From assembly GCA_013298955.1 (NCBI GenBank), contig JAAFJT010000006.1, positions 1-64,000 on the forward strand: a stretch of DNA of 64,000 nt, in the 5' to 3' direction. Below, in pieces: positions 51,137-59,221 of the stretch (position 1 is its first letter; the number at the start of each line of letters is the position of its first letter). The notes beneath the pieces were generated by a model. The model was not told the origin of the DNA. It searched no databases and saw only the letters and a list, made by a program, of their open reading frames with translations. A program made the position numbers and the translations under genes. The stretch is from Chitinophagales bacterium (GTDB taxonomy: Bacteria > Bacteroidota > Bacteroidia > Chitinophagales > Saprospiraceae).

Positions 51137-51172
51137 AAAAAAGGCAACCATTTGGAAACGGTTGCCTTTTTT
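51137..51172 (+). terminator. Intrinsic terminator after nth
   Basis: AAAAAAGGCAACC and GGTTGCCTTTTTT form a 13-bp hairpin with a 10-nt loop and T run, immediately past the nth stop. The remainder of the gap to 51420 shows nothing recognisable. Confidence 0.9.
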
Positions 51173-51419
51173 ATTTGGCAGTTTCTGGTTAAAAAAGATA
51201 AGAGCAATTTTTTAAATTGCCCTTTCCTCTCAACATTAAACTTGTATGAAAAAACTTTAAAATCTAAAATGCAATTTTTTTTCTACCACTATAACTTTGC
51301 TGAATATTTTTCAACCCAAAAAACCTAATTTGTAAGCAAAAGAATTAAAATAAAAATTTAAAAAAAACAGCCAACATTATTATAGTGATAGGAAAAAAAA
51401 GGATATGATTCAATAATCA

Positions 51420-54400
51420 TTAAAAATCTACTTTTGCACCCAATTGAATGCTAAATGGAGAACCACCGCGTGTATAAGTGCCTTGACCAGAGTTTACTGT
51501 ATAACGGTTTGCCGCAGGTACAAAGTTGAACAAGTTGACAAAACGTCCATAATAGTCATCTTGGGTAGAGTTCAAGTTTGCATAGTAACCAGCAGATGGG
51601 CTAATCATATTCAACAAATTGAAGAAGTCAGCTCTTAATGTTACACCATATTGGTCAAGTAATTTGAATCTTTTTGAAACGGAAGCACTCGTTTGATACA
51701 TCCAAGGGTAAACGCCTTGATAAACACCTGTGATTTGACCAGAACTTTGTACTAAAACATCTCTTACTTCTTGTGCAACGTTTGCCAAAATTTTATTTTC
51801 AGCAGAGGTCAATTCAGCAGCCGTTGGTACATAAGCCAAATCTCTATCGGTTGACAAGTTTGGATTACCACTTGTGGTGATACTGAAACGACGTTGATGT
51901 GCTGCCATTAAGCTGAAACCGATATTCCAACCTGCAAATTGTGGCGATGCAAATACAACCACTACTTTATCGCCAACCCCGTTTTGGTTAGAATTATTCA
52001 TATGCGTTTTGTAACGATTGTAATAATCCGCACCTACATATTCTGCATCGTCAAATACACCACCTGCGTGGTAAGTCGTAACACCTGTACCTTTCGCTTT
52101 GGTCAACGTAACATTCAACAAACCATCTTTGCCAATTTTCATGGTCAAATCCAATTGCGCCGCCATGTATTTAGAAGTCCAATCTGCATTGGTAAACATT
52201 ACAACGTTTTGTAATGCAGGTACTTTTGCACTGGTTACTTCCCGCCCATCAATACCTTTAACACTATCAATTTTGCGATTTGCATTAACCCAGTAGTTAT
52301 CATTGAAACCTACATTGTAACAACCCATAATCGTCGCTCTGAAACGGTCAGAGAAGAAGTAAGTATAGCTAATATTGGTACGCAAGGTACTTGGCATTTT
52401 AAAATTCGGGTCAACCATAATCAAGTTTGCACTCCCTGCTGGCAATGCTTGCCCTTCAAATTTCTTGCTCAACCAGTTGGCAGGGTCTGCATAATTGCCT
52501 GCTGCGCCTACATTTGCTACGATATCGGCATTATTTGTATAGTTGAACTGACGTGTGTGAACGCCATCATTATAATACGTTTGTGTAATCGGTTGCGTTG
52601 TGATTGGAGATGCAATCATCCCAGCACCTGCTTTCAAGAAATGTTTTTTCTCGCCACCGATATCCCAAGTCATTTGCACACGCGGTTGCCATTGAGCCAT
52701 GTCGCTTACGGCTTTTGAATTGTCCAATGCCCTACCATTGTAAGTCAAACCTGCGAATACCGCTTCGTTCCGCGTTGGCGCAACACCACTTTGGTACGTT
52801 CCATCCCAACGAATACCCGCTTCCATATTAATATCATTGCCAATTTTGAAGGCTGCTTCTGCATACAAACTCAATTCTGCTAATTTCCAAGGTTGCAATG
52901 CTTTCAAATCCAATTTGTCCGACAACAATTGACGGTAAAAAGAGGGTTTGTTCGCATTCAAATCTGCTACGTTTTGATAGACCACAACGGGTGCAGTCCA
53001 GTGTGCCAAACGCTCCGCTTGTTGGTAAAACTGATTGTTCGTACCAAAAGTCCAAGTCACACCATTTGTTTTGTACGTTACGTCATCAATGAATTGGTAA
53101 GAAGTCGTACGCATCAATTCTGGAATCCAAGTCAACTGACCAAACGCCATCGTACCACCACCAAGACCATTTGCCGCAGGAACGCCTACATAAACACGCG
53201 GTTCTTGAGTAGCATCTTTGGGATTATTGCCCCTATCCGAAGTATTAAATTGGAAAACGGCTTTGTTTACGATATTTTTTGAAATATCCGTCCGCAAATC
53301 CGCAATAATTTTGTGGTCTAAATTCTCAAATGGATAATTACTTGCATCCGTACCATTCACCCGAACCGAATTGGGCAAGAAAGCGGCTAAACTTAATTGA
53401 TTGCCAGAAATCCCTTCATTCGTCAAATTATATTTCAAATAATTGTAACGAATCGACGCTCTATTTTTATCATTAATCTGCCAATCCATCCGTGCAAATA
53501 CGTTTTGCGTCACCGCATCTTTTTTCAAAGTACCGATTCCAGAACCTACATCGTACCCTTTTGCTTTTGCAGCATCAACCACTGCTTGTGCATCGGTTTT
53601 GGTGTAACCATAAAAAGTATTTGCCTCGCCTTCGTTTGCAAACACTGGATTCGCATAATCGACGAAAAATTGCGTACGCGGGTCTGTCAACGGAGACGTT
53701 GCATAACGGTCAATCGCTACAAAATAAAATAATTTATCTTTGATAATCGGTCCGCTTACGCTTAAACCGTATTGTCCTTGACTTGGAACGGATGCCAATA
53801 ATGCACCAGTTGGACTTTTGGTTTGAGACAATGCGTCACCACCACCTGCATAATACCATGCAGCACCATGTACTTCATTCGTACCTGATTTGGTAACGGC
53901 TTTGACAACACCACCTGAATTACGACCGTTTTTAACGCTATATGCATTCGTTTCAACCTCAAATTCCCGAATGGCTTCTTGAGAAATCGTAAATGCAGCA
54001 CCATCCAGCGTTGAACCGAATGAACCACGACGTGTATTCGCACCATCTACGGTGAAACCGCCATTACCCCCTTTACCACCAGCCAATGTGAAACCACCTA
54101 AATTCCGTTGACCCAAATCGGGCGTATAAGATTGACCTGATAAGAAAGCCAATTGTTCAAAATTCCGAGAAGGCGTGGGAATCGTAGCAATCGTTTTGCC
54201 CGTAATCGCCAATGCACTGCCGAGACGGTCTGTGCGAGAAGTCATTGCATTTGCCGTTACTTCGACTGCACCCAATTCAGTAGCCCCTTCTTTGAGTTCG
54301 ACATCCACCGTAAGGTGGTCTCCCAATCCCAAATTGTATCCTGTTTGTTTCACGGTTTGAGAACCCGTAGAAGAAAAAGTTAAGGTGTAAGGACCGCCTA

Positions 54401-54620
54401 ATGGCAATTCTTGCAACTCATAACTTCCATTATCATCCGAAGCCGTAGCTGTTTTAAAACCGTTAGACGTGTTCACTGCTTGAACAATCGCGCCTATCAT
54501 CGGTTGCTTTTTAGCATCAGTGATTTTACCAGAAATGCGCGCACTCGTACCTTGTGCGAAAAGAACATTCACAGAGCAAAATAATAATGCTGTGAAAATC
54601 AGTTTTGTAAAATTTTTCAT
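51420..54620 (-). CDS. Oar-like TonB-dependent receptor
   Basis: A signal peptide (MKNFTKLIFTALLFCSVNVLFAQ) leads to a carboxypeptidase-regulatory-like domain (ISGKITDAKKQPMIGAIVQ), the plug (SLGSALAITGK region with FTVDGANTRRGSFGS and IREFEVETNAYSVKNGRNSGGVV, typical of Oar-like receptors) and a long beta-barrel ending in FSIQLGAKVDF with the terminal Phe of outer-membrane proteins. No SusD partner follows. Start chosen at Met 8 of the track ORF to fit the signal peptide; 1,066 residues. It is divergent from a hydroaromatic catabolism locus and may import its substrate, or a peptide or siderophore; this is inference. Confidence 0.88.
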   Translation of the reverse strand: MKNFTKLIFTALLFCSVNVLFAQGTSARISGKITDAKKQPMIGAIVQAVNTSNGFKTATASDDNGSYELQELPLGGPYTLTFSSTGSQTVKQTGYNLGLGDHLTVDVELKEGATELGAVEVTANAMTSRTDRLGSALAITGKTIATIPTPSRNFEQLAFLSGQSYTPDLGQRNLGGFTLAGGKGGNGGFTVDGANTRRGSFGSTLDGAAFTISQEAIREFEVETNAYSVKNGRNSGGVVKAVTKSGTNEVHGAAWYYAGGGDALSQTKSPTGALLASVPSQGQYGLSVSGPIIKDKLFYFVAIDRYATSPLTDPRTQFFVDYANPVFANEGEANTFYGYTKTDAQAVVDAAKAKGYDVGSGIGTLKKDAVTQNVFARMDWQINDKNRASIRYNYLKYNLTNEGISGNQLSLAAFLPNSVRVNGTDASNYPFENLDHKIIADLRTDISKNIVNKAVFQFNTSDRGNNPKDATQEPRVYVGVPAANGLGGGTMAFGQLTWIPELMRTTSYQFIDDVTYKTNGVTWTFGTNNQFYQQAERLAHWTAPVVVYQNVADLNANKPSFYRQLLSDKLDLKALQPWKLAELSLYAEAAFKIGNDINMEAGIRWDGTYQSGVAPTRNEAVFAGLTYNGRALDNSKAVSDMAQWQPRVQMTWDIGGEKKHFLKAGAGMIASPITTQPITQTYYNDGVHTRQFNYTNNADIVANVGAAGNYADPANWLSKKFEGQALPAGSANLIMVDPNFKMPSTLRTNISYTYFFSDRFRATIMGCYNVGFNDNYWVNANRKIDSVKGIDGREVTSAKVPALQNVVMFTNADWTSKYMAAQLDLTMKIGKDGLLNVTLTKAKGTGVTTYHAGGVFDDAEYVGADYYNRYKTHMNNSNQNGVGDKVVVVFASPQFAGWNIGFSLMAAHQRRFSITTSGNPNLSTDRDLAYVPTAAELTSAENKILANVAQEVRDVLVQSSGQITGVYQGVYPWMYQTSASVSKRFKLLDQYGVTLRADFFNLLNMISPSAGYYANLNSTQDDYYGRFVNLFNFVPAANRYTVNSGQGTYTRGGSPFSIQLGAKVDF

Positions 54621-54699
54621 TGAGTCTTTAAACATAAACATTTACAAAAAAAAATTAATGAGCATACAGTTGTTAAAAATAAGGACTTGTAAACCCTTA

Positions 54700-54729
54700 C
54701 AAAAGTAACAAAACGGCTTAAAATTCAAA
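54700..54729 (-). promoter_or_regulatory. Promoter of the TonB receptor
   Basis: On the minus strand TTTG at 54729-54726 and TACTTTTG at 54707-54700 are separated by 18 nt. The predicted leader is about 75 nt. This is one of the best promoter matches in the window. Confidence 0.65.
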
Positions 54730-54934
54730 ATTTTTTATTTTTGAATGGGTGTTTTAGCAATTTTATGGATTCAGTTTTTCATCGTTTTGACCTCCTAAAA
54801 ATGCGGGCAAAAGCTGTATTAACCGAATCTTTATTTACATCTTATTTTTAACACCTTTTTAAATTCTGAATAAAAGTATAAAGATATTGGTATTGCTACG
54901 TACTTATTGTTTCAATTATACCATATGTTTTTTC

Positions 54935-54991
54935 AAAAGTACCATTGTCAAAAATGGAATAGGTACTTTTAAGAAAATATTTGGTACTTTT
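54935..54991. promoter_or_regulatory. Three GGTACTTTT sites, possible AraC-type operator
   Basis: AAAAGTACC at 54935 (inverted), then GGTACTTTT at 54962 and 54983 as direct repeats 21 bp apart, two helical turns. Direct repeats with this spacing are typical of AraC-family binding sites, and an AraC regulator is encoded in the adjacent locus. The rest of the 54621-55085 gap is AT-rich. Confidence 0.45.
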
Positions 54992-55085
54992 CAACCTTTT
55001 ACAAACGCTTCAATACGCTTTATAACTAATATTGTAATCCAAATCACCTAATTGTTATTTGTCCATTTTTATAAAAATTTAGGCT

Positions 55086-56099
55086 ATGAAAGCAGCTTTT
55101 TTATTGAAACCGAAAGTGATTCAACTCCAAAATGCACCAAATCCAGTGCCTGCAGCAGGAGAAGTGCGTATTAAATTGAAAATGATAGGCGTTTGTGGTT
55201 CAGACGTACACCTTTTTCAAGGACATCGCCTATTGGACAAACCGAACATTATCGGACATGAAGGTTTGGGTATTATTGATAAAGTCGGTACGGGTGTTTC
55301 GGAGTCGCGCATCGGAGAACGGGTGGTGATGGAGCCTAATATTCCATGTCATCATTGCAGATATTGTCAAAGCGGTCGCGGGAATATTTGCATCAATAAG
55401 CGGATTGTGGGTGTCAATGAAGTCGGTTGTTTTGCGGAATATATCGTGTTGCCCTCCGCGTTTGCATGGAAAGTGCCAACGACTGTTTCGGATGCGGATG
55501 CGGTGGCGATTGAACCAACAGCCGTTGGCGTACATGCCTTAAATGCTTCCAAAGCAAAGCCGGGAGATACGATTGCAGTGATTGGATTAGGTGCGATTGG
55601 GTTATTATTGACTCATTTGGCGTTGAAATTGGGTTACAAAGTGTTAGTGACAGAATTAAATACGGATAAATTAAAAATTGCCACCGATTGGGGCGCAATC
55701 AAGGCAACACACACAGGCAGCCTTCAACAACAAACCGAAGCCTTAGCGCATCAATGGATGGAGGAAGACGTAACGGCGATTTTTGAGTGTGCAGGCGCAA
55801 GCGTCACGGCATCGATGGCAACCGCCGCAGCTCCGAGAGGTTCGGAAATCGTATTAGTGGGTTTGTCCATGAGTGACGCGACGTTTAAACCATTCAAAAT
55901 AGCGCGAGAAGGAATCACCATCGTACCATCAATTATCTATGACCATCCTTTTGATTTCAAACGGACGATACAATTAATTGCGTCGAAAGTGATTCAACCG
56001 GGTCAAATTATCTCGAAATATATGAAATTAGACGAATTGCAATTGGCTTTAGAAGTGGCTTCTATTGGCAATGATAGTAAAATTATTATTCATGTTTAA
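55086..56099 (+). CDS. Zinc-dependent MDR alcohol/polyol dehydrogenase
   Basis: A medium-chain dehydrogenase with the catalytic zinc site GVCGSDVHLFQGH (Cys and His) and GHEGLG, the structural zinc Cys cluster CHHCRYCQSGRGNIC, and the NAD-binding motif VIGLGAIGLLLTHLALKLG. At 337 residues it fits the sorbitol/threonine dehydrogenase subgroup. It is followed by a QuiC-like gene, so it might oxidise quinate, shikimate or a related polyol; normal quinate dehydrogenases belong to other families, so the substrate is uncertain. It has its own upstream region with the GGTACTTTT sites. Confidence 0.85.
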   Translation: MKAAFLLKPKVIQLQNAPNPVPAAGEVRIKLKMIGVCGSDVHLFQGHRLLDKPNIIGHEGLGIIDKVGTGVSESRIGERVVMEPNIPCHHCRYCQSGRGNICINKRIVGVNEVGCFAEYIVLPSAFAWKVPTTVSDADAVAIEPTAVGVHALNASKAKPGDTIAVIGLGAIGLLLTHLALKLGYKVLVTELNTDKLKIATDWGAIKATHTGSLQQQTEALAHQWMEEDVTAIFECAGASVTASMATAAAPRGSEIVLVGLSMSDATFKPFKIAREGITIVPSIIYDHPFDFKRTIQLIASKVIQPGQIISKYMKLDELQLALEVASIGNDSKIIIHV

Positions 56100-56211
56100 A
56101 CACATAGGAAACATAGGGTTACATAGGACACATAGGGATATTCATTGGTAATTTGCATTCCCCAAAGCATGCCTCTATGTGTCCTATGTAACCCTATGTT
56201 TCCTATGTGTT
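56099..56211. repeat. Family D palindrome, copy D1
   Basis: Two perfect 37-bp arms made of ACATAGG units (ACACATAGG, AAACATAGG, GTTACATAGG, ACACATAG) enclose a 39-nt loop. The left arm begins at the TAA of the dehydrogenase, and the right arm ends 13 nt before the next ATG, so it fills the gap within a likely operon. Confidence 0.95.
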
Positions 56212-56224
56212 AAAAAAAGAGTTC

Positions 56225-58063
56225 ATGCGCTATAAACATTCTATTGCTTCCGTTTCTTTATCTGGCACCTTGCGCGAAAAAATGCTTGCAATTGCCAAAG
56301 CGGGTTATGATGGCATCGAATTATTTGAAAACGATTTAACCGTTTCTGATATACGTCCTGCGGAATTGCGCCAAATGGCTTCCGATTTAGGCATCGAAAT
56401 CATTGCTTTACAACCACTTAGGGATTTTGAAGCGATGCCGAATGCGTTACATCGCAAAAATTTGGATAGGGCAGAACGCAAGTTTGATTTAATGACTTTG
56501 CTTGGTACCAAAACGCTATCGGTGTGTAGCAATACTTCTCCGTTAGCCTTAGATGATATGGATAAAGCGGCAGCCGATTTACATGAATTGGCAGAACGAG
56601 CCGCTTTTCGCGGATTCAAAATTGGATATGAAGCCTTGTCTTGGGGGCGTTATGTATATGATTATCGTCAATCTATTGAAATTGTCAATCGCGCCAATCA
56701 TCCCAATTTAGGTTATATATTGGATAATTTGCATATCAATTCGCGGGAATTGCCTATGGACGACATTTATAAATTGTCAGGTGCTAAAATTACCTTAGTG
56801 CAAGTAGCGGATGCACAGAAAATGGATGTTGCGCACATTGTTTTGGGTCGTCATTATCGTTGTTTTCCGGGTCAAGGTTCTTTTCCAGTGGTGGCGTTTA
56901 TGAAAGCGGTGGATTCGACGGGTTATAATGGGTACATTTCGCATGAAATTTTCAGTGATGATTTTAGAGCATCCCGCGTTTATCCAGTTGCTTTGGATGG
57001 AAAACGGTCTTTAATTTGGCTAATGAATGAAATTTCCAAAAAAAATATTGAAAAGCCCATCTTAAAAAAGATTCAATTCATTGAATTTGCCACTGATAAG
57101 TTTAGTCAATTTCCGTTGATAGCATTGTTAAAAAATGTTGGTTTTGTGAAAACACATCAACATAAATCCAAAGATGTTAGTTTATATCAGTTGGGTGATG
57201 CAACCCTTATTTTAAACAAAGAGTTGGATGCACATGCCACCGATTGGGTTGATAAACATGGGAATATGGTTTGTTCCGTTGGTTTTTCAGCTCAAAATCC
57301 GCAATATTTAGAAAGTTGGGCGCGGCAACTCCATTACAAATGGATTAAAGCGAGTGATAATGAAGATACTTTAAACATCCCTGCGGTGAAAGGTTCGAGC
57401 AACCTTTTATACTATTTTATAGATGAAAAAGATTTAAAATCAAATTATTATGAATTAGAATTTGATTTAATCAATCCTTTTAAAATTAATAATGGTGTAC
57501 AACAATTTGACCATATCGGGCATGTTGTGAGTGACGTATTAACACAATCGAATACCTTATTTTATCGGGCAATGTTGGGTTTAGAAATTGAAGAAACGTT
57601 GGAATTATTAGACCCAAGAGGCTTGATGTATAGCCGTGTAGCGCGTAATGAAACAAAAAGTATTAGAATACCTTTGAGTTCAACACGAAGTAGAGGCACT
57701 TCTTCAGACCGTTTTATCGAATCATTGGCAGGGGCGGGCATTCAACAAATTGCGTTAAGCACGACCGATATTTTTAAGACGGCGGCATGGATTCCAAATA
57801 AAAATATGATTTTATCCGTACCTGACAATTATTATAATGATTTAATTTCAAAATCCGTGTTACCTTTGGAGGAAGTGGAACGAATGCGTGCATTGAATAT
57901 CTTATATGATGTGCAAGGAGAAGGTTCTTTTTATCATTTTTATTTTAAAGAACAAAACGGTTTGTTTATTGAAATCATTCAACGCGTAGGCGGTTATGAC
58001 CGTTATGGTGAACCGAATGCACAGGTGCGTTTGGCGGCACAAGCGCGAGATAGAAACACATAG
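56225..58063 (+). CDS. QuiC-like 3-dehydroshikimate dehydratase fused to HPPD-like VOC domain
   Basis: The N-terminal domain (to about residue 280) is a sugar-phosphate-isomerase-like TIM barrel with metal ligands GYEALSWGR, LDNLHINS and SHEIFSDD, as in QuiC dehydratases that convert 3-dehydroshikimate to protocatechuate. The C-terminal half is an HPPD-like VOC pair: FDHIGHVVSD (His 430), then GIQQIALSTTD (Gln 508 where HPPD has His) and FIEIIQR (Glu 583). One metal ligand is therefore missing, so this half is probably not a dioxygenase. The ATG at 56225 replaces GTG 56207, which lies in a palindrome. The 612-residue length matches fused QuiC. The stop codon lies inside palindrome D2. Confidence 0.85.
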   Translation: MRYKHSIASVSLSGTLREKMLAIAKAGYDGIELFENDLTVSDIRPAELRQMASDLGIEIIALQPLRDFEAMPNALHRKNLDRAERKFDLMTLLGTKTLSVCSNTSPLALDDMDKAAADLHELAERAAFRGFKIGYEALSWGRYVYDYRQSIEIVNRANHPNLGYILDNLHINSRELPMDDIYKLSGAKITLVQVADAQKMDVAHIVLGRHYRCFPGQGSFPVVAFMKAVDSTGYNGYISHEIFSDDFRASRVYPVALDGKRSLIWLMNEISKKNIEKPILKKIQFIEFATDKFSQFPLIALLKNVGFVKTHQHKSKDVSLYQLGDATLILNKELDAHATDWVDKHGNMVCSVGFSAQNPQYLESWARQLHYKWIKASDNEDTLNIPAVKGSSNLLYYFIDEKDLKSNYYELEFDLINPFKINNGVQQFDHIGHVVSDVLTQSNTLFYRAMLGLEIEETLELLDPRGLMYSRVARNETKSIRIPLSSTRSRGTSSDRFIESLAGAGIQQIALSTTDIFKTAAWIPNKNMILSVPDNYYNDLISKSVLPLEEVERMRALNILYDVQGEGSFYHFYFKEQNGLFIEIIQRVGGYDRYGEPNAQVRLAAQARDRNT

Positions 58064-58223
58064 GACACATAGGAGGACATAAGGACACATAGGGTAAACT
58101 AAACTTGCATTAAGTTTCAAACTGGACGCAAGTTGTGCTCGAATTTATTTTCAACTCATTTAGGAAAGGTATATGTGTATAACACTCTATGTGTTCTATG
58201 TCTTCCTATGTGCCCTATGTGTT
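58055..58223. repeat. Family D palindrome with nested family E hairpin (D2)
   Basis: The left arm (ACACATAGG, ACACATAGG, AGGACATAAGG, ACACATAGG) and the right arm are complementary with several changes. The loop holds a decayed family E hairpin (AACTTGCATTAAGTTT/AAACTGGACGCAAGTT). The left arm provides the TAG stop of the QuiC-like gene; the right arm supplies false N-terminal codons for the AraC ORF. Confidence 0.9.
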
Positions 58224-58241
58224 AAAAAAATAGTAAGAATT

Positions 58242-59159
58242 ATGAATAATGAGTTTAAAAATTTTGGTTTATACGGTCGAGAATCATGGACGATTTCCCC
58301 TGAATTTTTCCATTTGGTCTCGATAGATTCCAGTTGTCGGAAACACGATTGGGTCATCAAACCTCATTTTCACAGCAAATTATATCAATTTTTTCTGATA
58401 AAATCGGGTTCAGGCACGTTCATTTTCAATGAAAAAACCAAACCTTTTTCAGGCAAACAATTGATTATCATGCCCGATAACAATTTGCATGGATTTCAAT
58501 TTAGTGAAGATATTTTAGGTTATACGCTCTCGGTTGCGTCGAATGTGATTGAAAAAGTGACTGCTTCGGATAAACAATTGGCGCATGAGTTGAATCAAGT
58601 TCGCATTTTAAATTTGGAAAATCATATAGACGATTTCAATGATTTATTCACCTTGATTCAAGCAATCGACCGAGAATTTTTACAACAAGATGAAAAAATT
58701 CGATTGACCTTAGAAACCTTATTATTATTATTCACCATTAAAATTTTCCGTTTAAACTTCAAGTTTGGGCGCGAAAAAACGTATATTGGTGCAAATAAAG
58801 AACTTACATATTACAAATCTTTTTTAAAGAAAATCAAAACCAGCATTCCAACGAATAAAAGTATTGACGAATTTACCAAAGATTTGGGCATTAGCAAGAC
58901 GCATTTAAATCGGATTTGTCAATCCATTGTTGGAAAATCGACCAAACAAGTGATTAGCAGTTACTTGATGAACGAAGCCATGATATTATTAACGCATACG
59001 AACCTGACCATTTCAGAGATTGCGCACCAATTAGAATTTAAAGATGTGAGTTATTTTTGTCGTTTTTTCAAAAAACAAGCGAATACTTCGCCCGCCAAAT
59101 TCAAAGAAGATAACCTTGCGGTCGATAAATCGGTTCATTCCGTTGCATTAAACTATTAG
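58242..59159 (+). CDS. AraC-family transcriptional regulator
   Basis: The C-terminal double helix-turn-helix is clear: SIDEFTKDLGISKTHLNRICQSIVGKS and LTISEIAHQLEFKDVSYFCRFFKKQANTSPAKFKE. The N-terminal part is a cupin-like sensor (PHFHSKLYQFFLIKSGSGTF). The start is placed at ATG 58242, giving 305 residues, since upstream codons in the track derive from palindrome D2. It lies between the QuiC-like gene and the transporter in the same direction, so it likely activates this locus in response to its substrate, perhaps via the GGTACTTTT sites; no direct proof. Confidence 0.9.
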   Translation: MNNEFKNFGLYGRESWTISPEFFHLVSIDSSCRKHDWVIKPHFHSKLYQFFLIKSGSGTFIFNEKTKPFSGKQLIIMPDNNLHGFQFSEDILGYTLSVASNVIEKVTASDKQLAHELNQVRILNLENHIDDFNDLFTLIQAIDREFLQQDEKIRLTLETLLLLFTIKIFRLNFKFGREKTYIGANKELTYYKSFLKKIKTSIPTNKSIDEFTKDLGISKTHLNRICQSIVGKSTKQVISSYLMNEAMILLTHTNLTISEIAHQLEFKDVSYFCRFFKKQANTSPAKFKEDNLAVDKSVHSVALNY

Positions 59160-59221
59160 TACATATGACATCATCGTTCTTTTACGAATCGGGACGATAT
59201 GTTTCAAACATCGTTATTAGC

